Translations under genes and position numbers: made by a program
Notes under the pieces: model-generated
Seen by the model: only the letters and a program-made list of their open reading frames with translations
What the model was told of the DNA's origin: nothing
Database searches by the model: none
Shown: positions 26,341-38,101 of the stretch, piece by piece
How positions within the stretch are numbered: position 1 is the stretch's first letter
Layout: the number at the start of each line of letters is the position of its first letter
Assembly: GCF_010183535.1 (NCBI RefSeq)
Contig: NC_071333.1
Span: forward strand, 17,916,587 to 17,980,586
Source of the DNA: Caenorhabditis remanei
Taxonomy: Eukaryota > Nematoda > Chromadorea > Rhabditida > Rhabditidae
Reading direction: 5' to 3'
Length of the DNA: 64,000 nt

Positions 26341-27142
26341 ATTTTGTTCTGTTTTTCTGAAGCAGAAACACTTGTAAGCAATAGAGGAATATGTACAAAA
26401 GAAGCGATTAGAATAGGATTTACAAACGGTGGATACAAGACAAAGAACAACGCGGAACCACAATTTACTAGAGTATAATTCAACTGGTAGCTAGAAAAAT
26501 ACTTCTCAAAAAAGAAATATATCTCTCTCCACAAAATTATCCAAATAATAGGGGAGACCACCAAAAGAAGAGAAAGAAAAAGAAAAGACGAACAGAGAGA
26601 CGTTTCATATATGCCCTGTTTGCTCTTTCGCTCAAAGGTTACCGTGCGCACAGAAAAGAGAAGAAAGAGAAAATGAAGAGAGAAGAGAGCCTCAAATCGT
26701 AGAGATGACAGTTGATTCTGGTGAGCTGTGAACAACAGACAGTGAGCACCTGTCCATTGGCTATATTTAGGGTAAATAGGGGAAGATATTGGGGAGGAGA
26801 AAGTTTTGGGAAACTTATCTTGTGTAGACAAGATTCTACTTTCAGGTTACAGTTATGCTAATAGTTATACCTAGAACAATTTTGTTAAAAATGATGTTCG
26901 TGGTGTTTTTAGCCATTGTTTCTTCCAGATTGTTATATTTAAAAACAAACTTGTCGAATTTCGGTCTAGCCGGGTTAAGATTTTGCTCGGCCCGGTCGGC
27001 CCTGCGTCAAGAAAAGATAAGTTTGTTTTGACTTTTTTGGTGTCTAACTAGCTCCTGATTGAATTCTGAAGTATAGTCAAAAGTTCGATGTTTTTGAAAA
27101 AAAAATTTTAAATGTCATAATTTCGTTCAAAACTTACCCCCA

Positions 27143-27159
27143 CCCCCCCCCCCCCCCCC
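27143..27159. repeat. C17 homopolymer tract, G-quadruplex-capable on the minus strand
   Basis: Seventeen consecutive C residues, preceded by CCCCCA and followed by AAACCCCACCC. The minus strand is therefore a G-rich run able to form a quadruplex. Confidence 0.9.
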
Positions 27160-27777
27160 AAACCCCACCCTGAGCCGATGGGTCGGATTCCGAGCAGGGC
27201 CAAAAAAAATACCAGTTTCACCGCGACCAAGTTTGATTGAAAATATTCTATGGTTAATATACAACTATAACTAATTATGAAAACATTTTCTAGTTTCCGC
27301 TTTGAGACTGAAAAATTGAGAAAAAATCTGGTTTAACCACTAAACACTGAAAACCGACTTTCTCAAAAAACAGCAAAAACAGCAAAAAACAAGAAATGCA
27401 AGACGCCACATGATTAAAGTAATCTGAATTGCGGAACTCCATCACAATGACACTCTTGACTCTCAAAAGTGTACTTGAATGGGCATGGATGAGTACCTTG
27501 ATGCGTTTGTTCTAGATTATTGTTTGTCAGATTAGTAAGGCAACTTGCAATAACACTATGTGTCAATGAGGTCGGTAAAAATGTGTGACACATATTTTTA
27601 AAATTAGATTTTAAAAAATTTTAAAAACAACAACCGGCAAAAGACGATTCATCCAAATAAATGAATCTAACACTCGCTTCGGTTTGAAACATTGTGTGGA
27701 AATACGTGTTCAAGGTTACCTAGGCGCGAAACATTCAATAGACTCAATTACATCTAATTACAGGCAACAAGAAACAA

Positions 27778-27806
27778 CACACTCCGTTAGAAACTAACGG
27801 CGTGTG
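27778..27806. repeat. Short perfect-loop hairpin
   Basis: Arms CACACTCCGTTAG and CTAACGGCGTGTG pair with one mismatch around a three-base loop. No gene is nearby; the function is unknown. Confidence 0.7.
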
Positions 27807-28290
27807 GGTTTATACGACAATTAAAAGGTTCTTGAGACTTTTGGATGGAGAGGAAGGTAGAGGAGTTAGGAAGGAGGAAATAATGATGGATGGTTGGATG
27901 GCAAACGCATTTTTTATGGGAACTTAAGTTGCAGAAAAGGAAACAGACAGAGAGAAGAGAGTCTATAAATTTGTAGGGACACAAATCATGTGTGTACCTT
28001 ATTATGTTACATGAATAAGAAACAACGATGCTGGTTCTAAAAATTTGAGTCATACCACAGTTGAGGTATCTGATTGATTTAGAATTTATCGAGTCTGACT
28101 ATCTTAATTTTTAATTTGAGATTTCGATTGTTACAGATAAAATAATATTTCAAAGTCTCTGCATGAAAGATATTGCGTTCTGAACCTTGGTGGTACCAGA
28201 CACTCTGGACCATTTTATCTGCATGACATTTTTCAGTTTTTGAACATTCCAATGCATATTCCTTCAACAGCTCTTTTTCCCGCAACAGTA

Positions 28291-28411
28291 TTTACTTCCG
28301 GTTTACATCTGGTATTGTTATTGTTATATCGTTGAGCCTGGACATATAAACTGTATCATATAAACAATTATGTGACAACTTCCGGTATAATAGACCACCA
28401 GGAGAAATAAA
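28291..28411. repeat. Diverged direct repeat, copy A
   Basis: It opens with TTACTTCCGGTT and carries ACAATTATGTGACAA, then CTTCCGGTATAATAGACCAC, then AATAAACAAA. The same ordered words occur in copy B about 1.2 kb downstream, with a longer middle. Confidence 0.7.
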
Positions 28412-28987
28412 CAAAATTTTTGTATATCGTATCAAAAAGAGCAGCTATACAGTATAAGTATTGAAATTAATGAAAAAATTGGAAAAAATTTAGGTATTTT
28501 TCCGAACTCACCTCACCCCTCGTCTTTTTTTATACAGACATAGTGTGTACCCCGTCTCCAGCGTCTTCATACAATGTTACTCCAAATTGACACTCATATT
28601 AATCTATTTATAAACAAAGGACGATACTTTACCGGATAATATCATTGCGTGTATTTCGCGCAACATCAATTTGAAGATGAGCTGAATTGAGCAAGAAGGG
28701 GGAGGAGGTAGTGAATCCAATGTTTGACAGTTTGTAGGATTAGAGGCATTTGTACTATTTACCTTTGTTATTGCATGTTATGAGATTGTGTCGATGCGCG
28801 TGAAGTAACGTGTGATATTTTTGAAATGAATAAAGAAAAATGGCAGTGATGAAAAAACAGATTTGCAAAATATCGCTCTTGTCTGGTTCGGGCCGATGAA
28901 AAAATTTGCTGTCCCAGCCCGGTCGGCCTGGAGTCGAAAATGTGCACAACTTTTTCACAATTTGTTTTCATAATGTTCTGAAACTTT

Positions 28988-29090
28988 AATGGACATATTC
29001 ACAAGGTAGCAAAAAAAGCAAAAAACTATTTTTTGCAGTTAGTAAAAAAATAGTTTGTTACTTTTTTGGTACCTCGTGAATAGGTCCATT
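28988..29090. repeat. Palindromic repeat, about 103 bp
   Basis: The left arm starts AATGGACATATTCACAAGGT. The right arm is its near-perfect reverse complement, ending GTGAATAGGTCCATT. The inner arms continue through AAAAACTATTTTTT and its complement around GCAGTTAG. Almost the whole unit is stem, as expected of a very short palindromic MITE. Confidence 0.8.
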
Positions 29091-29523
29091 ATCTGAAATA
29101 GTCAAAAATCCTATGTACGCTTGAATTTTTATCGATAACTAAAAAAATTGTCGAAAATGCAACTTTTTTTGCAAAAAAAATCAATAAAATATTTAAAATG
29201 TTTGTACTGTGATACGGCCCGTTGCAAATCGTTGAAAAAATATTCTAGCTTTGACAAAAACACGATTTTTTGAAAATTGTCTAAGTGAATGTTGCAATCA
29301 ATAGTACCTATCCGTATTTCTGCAAAACTATCAGGTTTCATAAACATTTTTTAGTTCTCTCCGGCCAATGGGTTCCAGGCAACATTCTACATCGTTTTTT
29401 CTATTCACCGAGCTGAAAAAGTCATTTCGGTTGTGAAGCACCTCTGAGAAAGAATACTATTCGACGTTGCTGGTCTTCAAACTTCACTTTAATTTTATGT
29501 TATTCTGAATCTAGATTTTGAAT

Positions 29524-29733
29524 ACACTTCCGGTTAATTTCGAGTCATTTGATATTTAGTTTATATCGGTCCATATTGTGCATATCAAACTTTGACATGT
29601 GGTGGCGTGCATTACAACTCGAGAAAGAGGGGGAGGGCACAATATTGCATATACAATTATGTGACAATTTCCGGTATGATGGACCACGAAGCATCTTATT
29701 CTTCTTCGTTTTCTTTTGAAAGATAAACAAAGT
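29524..29733. repeat. Diverged direct repeat, copy B
   Basis: It opens with ACACTTCCGGTT and carries ACAATTATGTGACAA, then TTTCCGGTATGATGGACCAC, and ends near AGATAAACAAAG. This is the same word order as copy A, with about 90 extra bases in the middle. Confidence 0.7.
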
Positions 29734-29771
29734 GGTTAGAATCAGATGCACCAATATTGTCCACACATCCG

Positions 29772-29819
29772 TTGGTCGATTAGCATCAAGAGCTGTGCGC
29801 TAACCACCCAGCTCTCCAA
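29772..29819 (-). pseudogene. tRNA-like fragment (5' half)
   Basis: The minus strand reads GGAGAGCTGGGTGGTTAGCG, which resembles a tRNA 5' end with an A box (TGGTTAGCGC). No B box or T arm follows at the right distance. It is probably a tRNA-derived repeat remnant; it could be chance. Confidence 0.3.
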
Positions 29820-29948
29820 TCAAATGTCAACGCCCCGCCCACATTCTACAGACAGAGCAATGTGAGAAAAGGCGGATTCTCAATTCGTGTAAATATCAGA
29901 CGAGCTATCCATTTGTGTCATTCTTGCTATTGTTTCAAATCAGACATT

Positions 29949-32673
29949 ATGATGTTAGGTAATCTACATGTATTCCCAAACGGAAGGATCGAAAGAGAAA
30001 GGAAACCAAAGTGTGCCAGGTGAGTGATACAGTATCTGAAATTCAGATTCTGAATGGGACTGTTTTAAATACGAGGGTAATGTTTCAGATGCAGAAATCA
30101 TGGATTAGTCAGTTGGCTGAAAGGACACAAACGTCATTGCAAGTACAAGTAAGTGACGGGAAATTTTTTAAGGCTGGAATCAAGAAAAATCAAAAATTAT
30201 AGACATAGTTGTTAGTAGGATTTCAAATAGCTCTAATTGTTCTTGAGATGAATTTTCAAGATTTTTAATTGTAAGAACAGCTAACATACCTCTCCTCGAG
30301 ATTCCTACTAGTAATAACTCCAATTCCTCAAAACGTCCTGTTTTTTTTTTGAACAAACTTGCTTAACCATATAACGTTCTGTGATGAATTCTGTTAAATT
30401 CCAAATTTTGGATACAAAAAACATTTAGCAGTCACAGTTCTCACAAAGAAAGTACACGATGGACCGAGTTGAACTTCTCCTATAAATTTGACCATAGGAA
30501 ATTGACCCTGAGGATCCCAAGTGGATTCCAAAAGATGTGGAATCCGCAGAGTCAAAATTAACTATAGTCAAATTTATAGTTGGGCTATCAATTATCTTTT
30601 TTTTTTGTTTTGTTAATTAGTTTATGTCCAGCGCGTCTATTATTTTAAAAAAGTGGCATTTAGACATTTAGCTATCGATACTCAATAACCTAACACCCTG
30701 CATACAACAGATATCATAAAAAGTGTTATTTCTAAGCTGGTACTAGAAATACCGTACCTCACATCATTTAAAGCAAACACAAAGAGTGTCTGTTCAAACG
30801 CATTTTAAATACAATTTCCTCTTTTTTCTGTCTCAATTCTTTCTGCGCAATATCAAGAGCGTAAAACAGATCGGTGTGGGGGTAAAACCCGAGGAAGGTG
30901 TCGCGAATAACGCTTTATCACTTGAGCTACAATTTTCCCAGCTTGCGAAACCACTTAAACACCGCTGTTTAGTCGATTTGATTGTTTGTTTATCAGATTA
31001 CCGTATCGGCTTGTGATCAGAATAATACAATTTGAGTAAGAAGGGGGAAAGTGGAATTGTGGGATTGTGATCTACCGCACGAAACAATGTTTCTTGTTGG
31101 GTGGGACTCTTGTTTGAGATATTTTGAGATTTTGCATGTGTCTCTGTAAAAATTTGAATTCGACCATGCTTGTTCGAGCAGAAAACAATTTGTTGCAAAA
31201 AATTGGAAACATTTTTCAAATTTCTATGTTTGGCATACTCATTTTCTATAATTTCGGTTTATAGAATACTAATTGTTGTCAAACACATGGTAGCAACAAA
31301 TATTCCGATTTCTATTCCAATTTCTTTTCAGGGAGTGTGCCTGTGAAAAATGCAACCTCATCGCGGAACGCCAACGTGTCATGGCAGCTCAAGTTGCGTT
31401 AAAACGACGGCAAGCCACCGAAGATGCTATTGCTCTGGGATTACGGTAAGCGATCCATCAAATTTATGTTCAGTTTCTTAGAGCCATCCCCAAGTATGCA
31501 ACATTCTTGTCTTATTGCTTTCCACCAAGAGGTTTTTTTGACGTTTTTGGTGTGCACCCGATAGGTTCAACCCGTTTAATTAAATTTGGAATTGAATAAA
31601 CAAAAAATTGATTAAGTTTCTCTATAGCAGTTTTGTGCACTTTGTGGTGCCGCCCGCTTTTTCGTGGTTTTGAGAGTAAGGCTCCTATTTTGTATGTATA
31701 AGTGCATTTTTTACGGAAGCTACTGGAAATTAAATTTTTGTCATTTATATTCACTGATATAGATTCACCCTCAGTGTGTGTATCCGATAACCTTTATATA
31801 TTTCTTCGTATATTCTACCTCTTTTGCTGTCTAGTTATCTATAACAAAAACGAATTCCCTCCAGTTTCCCTAGCGTCTATCATTTTTCTTTTTTCTTCTC
31901 GCATCTTATCTGCCTCTCTTTTTTATTTTGATGATAACTTGTTGTTATCATCCTCCTTCCAATGGCAATTTTTTTCTCCTCTTGCTGAGATTAGGAAGCC
32001 AGGCATATACGTTTTTGAGCCGGCGGCTGAGCTTGTCTAATCTCATACACCGCCGCCGACACCTTCCATTAGTTTTTCCAATTTTCATTTTCCTTTTTAG
32101 CGTCGTTGCCGGTCAAGCCATCGATAGACTACCTCAAGGCCCAGTGTGGAATACCGCTAGTGGTGAAGACGACGATATGGATTATCTGGACGATGAACTA
32201 GACACCCCTGAGAAGCCAACGACTCCAGTTTCCGAAGAATTGGTGTCGATCAAGAAGAAAAAAGTGGAAGAGCCTTATGAATTGTCAAGTTTCTCCTCGA
32301 TCGAACTATTGATGATTCTCTTCTTCGAACACGAGAAACACATTTTGGAATTGGTTTTGGAGGCGTGCAGTGGAAATGTTCTTCAAGCCATCGAGCACTT
32401 TGCCAATGTTCGTCGAGTGAAGAATATCAACCAAATGAAGATGTTCGCTGCAGCCACCAGAGGATTCCCAACCGTCTCCACGCCAAAACAATCATTCTTG
32501 ATTGACTCCCTGCTAGAGGTAACTATACAACCCATCTAATCTTGTACACAAACACTATTTTCCAGCAGCCAACCTACCCAACTTCCAGCCAGGGCTCCTC
32601 CAGTACCAAAAACTGTGATTCCAGTAGTGTCGACTCAATTTCTCCAAACTCCTCAACATTCGAATCCTCCTAA
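29949..32673 (+). CDS. dmd-4: DM-domain transcription factor DMD-4 with DMA ubiquitin-binding domain
   Basis: Five exons encode 256 residues: 29949-30019, 30089-30148, 31332-31445, 32101-32518, 32566-32673. The DM domain (about residues 20-66) is split over exons 1-3. It carries the intertwined zinc sites ([39 protein letters not shown]) and the basic recognition tail. After an acidic linker comes a DMA/UBA-like helix bundle (about 149-183, [20 protein letters not shown]). The protein binds DNA in the nucleus. In C. elegans, DMD-4 acts in sex-specific neurons, and its UBA-like domain is reported to govern protein stability by binding ubiquitin. A TTTCAAATCAG acceptor ends five bases before the ATG. 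Exon 5 begins at a CAGCAG tandem acceptor, so one Gln may be optional. Confidence 0.93.
30480..30579. repeat. Imperfect 100-nt hairpin inside dmd-4 intron 3
   Basis: The arms start CTATAAATTTGAC and end GTCAAATTTATAG, and continue inward with partial pairing to GGATTCCA and TGGAATCC around AAAGATG. It lies in the 1,183-base intron between the second and third DM-domain exons, so the dmd-4 transcript would contain the fold. Confidence 0.7.
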
Positions 32674-33184
32674 CTCTCATCTCACTCTCATCTCTGTGTA
32701 TTTTTCAGTTCTATTCATAATTATTATTTTTCCGTGTCATTCCGACAACCATTCTCTCTTCCTTTGGTATTTTATTCAGTTCCCTTCCAAATCCGATTGT
32801 ATTTTAATCCCGCCGTATTTTTTGAACATTCTATTGTAATATTGAATCTCAATTAACCTTAATTAACCGTATGAATCTATATTATTTTTTGTTTATCCAC
32901 TTGCGTAACTTCTTCTCAATATCTCATCTACATATCATTGGTGTCAAAGAAAATAGGACGGTGAACAAACAAATGTTTGATTTGAGCCGTGCCGTTTGTT
33001 CAGATGGCAACTCCATATGTCTGGTGGATGAAGTCTCGGGGAGGTCCCATTTTTTTCAGCTAGGAACCAAAAATTTACAAAAATGTTATTCACCAATAGA
33101 TAAGATTCGCATTCCTGCAATTATATACACACCCTTAGCAAAATGACAATCACAAATGTTCAATCAAATTATAAAACAGATACA
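32674..33184. other. Convergent 3' interval between dmd-4 and the UNC-93-like gene
   Basis: No coding signal is supported. It should contain the dmd-4 3' UTR and the 3' end of the opposing gene. I see no clear AATAAA for either. Confidence 0.5.
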
Positions 33185-35659
33185 TCAAATTTCTCTTTCC
33201 CGAACTGCTTCGACACTGGTGCTGTCGATCTCTAATTTGACCTTCAAAAAGAACAGTGTAGACGCAAGACATCCAACAATCAGAATTAAAAGTTGAGATG
33301 GAAGGTACAAAAAGGAACTGTAGAAGAATGAGACGCACGCCGCCATTGACTGCAAAACGCATTTTTTTAATTAATAGTGATACACAAGGGGTTAATTACC
33401 TGGAAGAACTTGAAAATAGCAAACGCGTTTACCGGATCCTCCTTGAACGTTTGTCCGATGGTCACATAAATTTGAGTCTGCCAGAATGCATCGGAGACAC
33501 CAAGCAGGAAGGAGATGATGAGAGTGAGGTTTAGAGTTGGCGCCATGTAGGTTGTGGCATCGGATGTACGAACGGTCGAGTCGTATGGAAGACAGAGGTA
33601 TACTAATCCGAATGCAGTGAGATGTCCAACAAAGGCAAGAAAGATGATATGTTGGCTGCGGAGTCTCAACAATCTTCCGAGAGGTCCCGTGAGAACTCCT
33701 CCAACAATTTGTCCAGCACCGATCAACAGAGCATTGTAAGGGATTACAAGATCCGAGAACGCTTTCAATGGCAGAGTGGCAGATAAGCACGAGGTGTACA
33801 CACCTGAAAAAATGGAATTACTTTATCTGACAATGAACAGCTGAAGGTCATGAAATACATCATACTTGCACACCGGGCCAGCGCGTAACTCCGCACCGCT
33901 ATGGACTGAAAAATATACCAAAATGTAGATCTCGGCAAGTTCTATATCCGTGACAGACCAATTTCCGGATCGATAATGAGCCGCGGTCCGGGAAACAGTG
34001 CCAAAAACTCGAAAACAGCTAAAAAAGGAATAGTAGTCCGGCTCGCGGCACATTAACGAAAAATCATTCGGTTCGTAGTAGGTCACATCTGTAGAACTCG
34101 CCGAGACATACATTTTGGTATATTTTTCAAACATTGCGTTTTAAGAAAGTTACGCGGAGGCTTGGCCCGTTTCGACCCGGTTTGGAAGTATGAAATAAAG
34201 TTGAGTGAAAGCTTACCTGTGTAGAACGTCATTTCCAATCCACTATACACAAAGAGAACCGCCAGGCATAACATATTTGGGGTTAGCAGAAGGGAGATCA
34301 TGCTCTTCAGTTGTTCACCAAAAGATGGATCGACCACAGGCGTGTTATCTGATTCTGGCGGGATCAATTGTTCTTCGATGCTGTGATCCAGATCTTCATT
34401 TTGTTGTCCTGAAACTAAAACATGTTCAAATACCGGCACAAATATGTATTTTGAATCAGTATACCACTGAATGCCACAACTAACCATATTGTCCTGGATT
34501 GTTTGGCATGAAGATCAGAACAGCGATTCCCAGTGCAATCACCGCAGAAAATGCCATGTAGATGAAGTTGAAAGAATTAGAGAGATCGCTAAAAGGTTTT
34601 TTGTTGTAAATTATACTAAAGAAGGGAAACATACCCTGATCGGAGCACGTAGATCAAAAAGATTCCACCTGTGATAAGTGATGATTGAAGCATTGCCCAC
34701 ATGATACCGGAGTTACGTTCCATTTTGTTTCTCCGTGAAATCTCCACGAGATAACATCCGTTTCCAGCCCATAGCACTGAAATAAATATGGTTATTATTG
34801 AATATGAAGCGGTTCAGTTGTCAGTACTGATTTTAGCTTATTTGAGTTATATCCAGCATAAATTGTTTGAATGAGAGCTATTATCTTGAAAACTTCCAAT
34901 CTTAGAAACTGAGCAAAACACAATACGGAGGAGAATCCTGGAGGGGTTTTCTTCACTCCACTTTTTCTGTATTACCTGTAGTATCCATATTTTTATTAGT
35001 TGAATTATTAGGGTTCAATCAAAATTTTACTGTACATCGGTTTAACTGTTGTTTTTATACTGGACCTATTGTCATAATTCAGATGCACCATTTCTTATTT
35101 TTCAGTTGAATCATGTTGGAAGGTATCGATACACCCTTTCTGACGGTACAAATTCACCATGTATCTTATCAGCGCAATCAATAAACACCTTTTCTCATTC
35201 CAACAAAAAAACTCACAAGCAGCTCCAGCACCAAGCACAGCGGATCCAAAATAGAGCAGATACACATTCAAGTAGAGAAACGTCAGCATGAAGAACAAAT
35301 ATCCACCGGCACCGATGATTTGCGACCATTTTGCTCCGAGTTTCTTCACAATCGATGGGATAACAAGGTTGAAGAATGTGAAAAAGAAGTAGATAATGGA
35401 GAGACTGAATATTTTTTTTATGTAGAGTATTCTTTTTTGTCGGTTTATTACCTGTAATATCCACTGTTCGTTGTGATTCCGGTCTCCGGCGCAGTCTCGG
35501 CCTTTTTTCGCAACACTGCCACCTAGAATATTGATTTTGGCAGTGATCCAAACATAAACAAATGTAACATACCTCAATCAATCCTTGAGAGTTAAACGCC
35601 GAGAAAATAAAGGCGAAGCCAGCACCCAGTTGAATAACTGTGAACAAATCACGCCGCAT
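33185..35659 (-). CDS. UNC-93/MFSD11-like multi-pass membrane protein
   Basis: Eight exons encode 450 residues: 35659-35573, 35522-35452, 35404-35217, 34776-34635, 34588-34485, 34408-34217, 33803-33400, 33349-33185. The start MRRDLFTVIQLGAGFAFIF and following FNSQGLIE match the first helix of UNC-93-like proteins. Hydrophobic blocks for about 12 helices follow, with a hydrophilic central loop (QQNEDLDHSIEEQ) between the two six-helix halves as in the major facilitator fold. The length is close to MFSD11. UNC-93 itself is a regulatory subunit of a two-pore potassium channel; for MFSD11-type relatives the substrate is unknown. The first usable Met was chosen because the frame upstream has none. 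The intron before exon 7 carries a palindromic element. Confidence 0.85.
33861..34192. mobile_element. Palindromic MITE-like element, copy A (intronic)
   Basis: About 330 bp with long terminal inverted repeats. The left end CATACTTGCACACCGGGCC matches the complement of the right end (GGCCCGTTTCGACCCGGTTT, then GGAAGTATG). Internally, AAAATATACCAAAATGTAGA on the left is matched inverted on the right. It carries no transposase. It lies in the intron between exons 6 and 7 of the UNC-93-like gene. A related copy sits in dpf-2 intron 1. Confidence 0.8.
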
Positions 35660-36135
35660 TTTGCCGTTACATTCAATTCCAACGGAATCAAGGGTCGATA
35701 TATACAAAAGAGTTGTTGACTTGTCATATTTCCTGGTGGCCTAGCTGTCAGAGGTTTCTAGTCCACCGTCTGCAGGTCACGGCCACCGCTCTCCTTCTTC
35801 TCTCCCATGGTCTTTGTGTGCGCTCGTTGTGTGTCTGTGTGTATATACGAGAAAACGAAGGATGACATTGAAAGAAGAGTAGTTGGTCACAAGAGATGAG
35901 ACGGGAAAAAGAGATCGGAGTGTTTCGGGACAGAATTGACATTGACATTTGACTACGACTTTGAATAATGAGTAGGCAACAGAACTTTGAAAATGAATTA
36001 TGGAAATTCGAAAAGACACAGTTTTATTTTATATCTAAAAATCACAGTTCCCTAGATAAACTGAATTCCGTTTTAGTGTATGGTTGGGTCGATGGAATTG
36101 AACCTGAAACAATTTTTAAGCATTTTCTTGCTACT
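35660..36135. other. Interval between degenerin 3' end and UNC-93-like 5' end
   Basis: A minus-strand AATAAA at 36028-36023 lies about 108 bases after the degenerin stop. The remaining 360 bases up to the next ATG show no clear trans-splice acceptor, so an operon is not supported. The plus-strand open frame 35968-36186 has no support. Confidence 0.55.
36023..36028 (-). other. Candidate poly(A) signal of the degenerin gene
   Basis: This is AATAAA on the minus strand, 108 bases downstream of the stop codon. Confidence 0.5.
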
Positions 36136-38101
36136 TTAAGTTTTTACCTTCATTCCAAGTTGACTATTCATACTTGGAATCATTGAAAACCTCCTCTGTG
36201 GTCCTGCATCTACCACTAACTCTTGCACGCCGCCATCCGGTTGCTCATTATTCAGTTTTGGTCCTTGTTTGTCACTGGAAATAATTAGAAATAATTAATC
36301 AATTACAGTAATTGTCGGAACCCTTCTTACATTTTCTGAGTAATAATAATTTCTTCATGAGACCCGTGAATGCTATCATCGTCATCAGATAGCAACCTCT
36401 CCACAAATTCTTTGTGCCTTGTGTTGTTTAATGTTCCAAATATTGTTTTGAACAGGTAAATAAACACTTCAAGTAGAGTGATACAACTCATTCCCAGGAA
36501 TAAACCCATAACACCACCGATGTAACCTGAACTTGGAAATAAGGAAATAAAATTATAATCCTTCGTGCCAAACTCACTCATCAAATCAATTTGCTTGAAT
36601 CTTTTGTACTGATGGTGACTTTTCAAAAGTTTTGAGTTCAAGTGAAATGTAACCGTTGATTGACTGTAATAACGATGCAAGGATAATTAGAAACTTATTT
36701 GCAGAGATAGTTAAACAAACTCACTTTTTTGTACTACGTAAAGAAGATACCGGTTGGAGAATATAGTGGCGAGAATAACATTGCACTGGACAATCGCATT
36801 TTTGTTTTGATACTGTAATAAGGTTCTATAACTTTATCTTGTTGGTGACTCACATTTTGAGCACCTTTGGAGCTCTTCGATTGTACAATGAGTACGCCTG
36901 GACTGGTCGAAAAACGGGTTACATCCACAACTGGAATTTGAAATTTTATTTTTTCAATGATATTTCCTCACTAATCAGTCCGCTGACCTGTTTCTATACG
37001 CCTCCACATAACATTGCTTCAAACATCCGATATGATTATAAGTTTCACCATTTTGTACTTTGCATGTACCCCAATCGTTTTGACGCAGATAGTTTTGCTA
37101 AAAACTGTAAATCCATAACTAATCATATTTCAAAACTAACTTCTTCCATATTAAATGATAATTTTGCATGAATTCCTGGTTTCAACCATACTTGCGTAGT
37201 GAGACGCGACACTTCGTGATATGCGGAGTGAATGTGTGCGGTGTATGTTTCTAAAAACTTAGATGAAAATTTTAACAGATTTAAGTAAATTTCTCACTTC
37301 TGAATGAGTTTTTCAATCTCACTTTCATAGTAGTCGCCGCATAATTTTTCCAATTCTCAAAGGTGATACATGTTCCAATATCGGTGACTTGCGTTCGTGA
37401 GTTTGAACAAAAATCTACCGTTTCATCTAAACCGATGGTTATGGAATCTATTACTTCTTCACAGGAAAAGCTGAAAACTTTTATTGTATTACTTTATGGT
37501 GAGGTACTGTTACCTGTTTTTTATCAGTAGTGATTCACTTGAATTATGTGATAACCTTGTTGGAATATCCAAGGTAAGATCGTTTTCAGTTATAGAATAG
37601 AACAAATCATCTGAAAACTTATATTCTGACATAAAATATAAAATATTTGAATTAATTTACCATCTGTTCTAAATCCATACGGACATATTGATATACTTGG
37701 AAGATAACTTTGAGGTAATGTGAACTCATCAATTTTTGTCGCAGTTGGATGAGAATTGTAGAACTCTAATAGCACTCCACCCTGTTATCAAATACTAGAT
37801 ATGTACCACATTTTTTTGATACCTGTATCATAAACAACGTCACACATGTAACCACGACTACTCCCCAGAATATTCTGGAAGGCCATGTTTCTGAAGTGTA
37901 GATTCTGATCTGGAATTCATTATTTCTTATATTTTTTCGTTTCCTGTTCAATCTGGTTATAAAAATACCGACCATTCCATGATAAGTGGTGAGGGATGTG
38001 AATTCTTTGGACTCATCGTCATAAACATGTAGAACAATTCTTTCCTCATCTCCGGAATCATAGTCAGAGTTAGAAGTAGAACAAATCGAAGTTTCAGCCA
38101 T
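36136..38101 (-). CDS. DEG/ENaC family cation-channel subunit
   Basis: Twelve exons encode 475 residues: 38101-37973, 37909-37823, 37781-37661, 37625-37514, 37470-37298, 37250-37141, 37097-36988, 36930-36854, 36812-36725, 36663-36578, 36526-36331, 36274-36136. Order: acidic cytosolic N terminus; TTYHGM before the first membrane helix (RIFWGVVVVTCVTLFMIQ); a cysteine-rich extracellular region with NDWGTCKVQ, HIGCLKQCY and CDCPVQCY; then the pore helix GGVMGLFLGMSCITLLEVF and a short cytosolic tail. The pore filter reads G-M-S where most relatives have G-A-S or G-S-S. At 475 residues it is shorter than touch-receptor degenerins, closer to ASIC-sized subunits. Exon boundaries follow conserved motifs and frame; the 63-base first intron is uncertain because it is also open. 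Gene symbol not recognised with confidence. Confidence 0.85.

Larger units (their letters stand above)
26341..29948. other. Repeat-rich intergenic interval upstream of dmd-4
   Basis: No gene is supported. The interval holds a C17 tract, a 13-bp-stem hairpin, a palindromic repeat, two copies of a diverged direct repeat and a tRNA-like fragment, each listed separately. GC-rich CCCGGTCGGCC words recur at about 26.98 and 28.92 kb, with a related inverted form near 27.18 kb, suggesting remnants of another repeat family. The right end should carry dmd-4 control sequence. Confidence 0.55.

Noticed and set aside
31928..32100. Open frame running straight into dmd-4 exon 4
   Set aside because: It is intron 3 sequence ending in a TTTTTAG acceptor. 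The DM-domain frame requires splicing at 32101, and the extra residues are low-complexity.
35213..35707. 164-codon alternative frame across UNC-93-like exons 1-3
   Set aside because: It reads through two introns. The membrane-helix frame with spliced junctions is the supported one.
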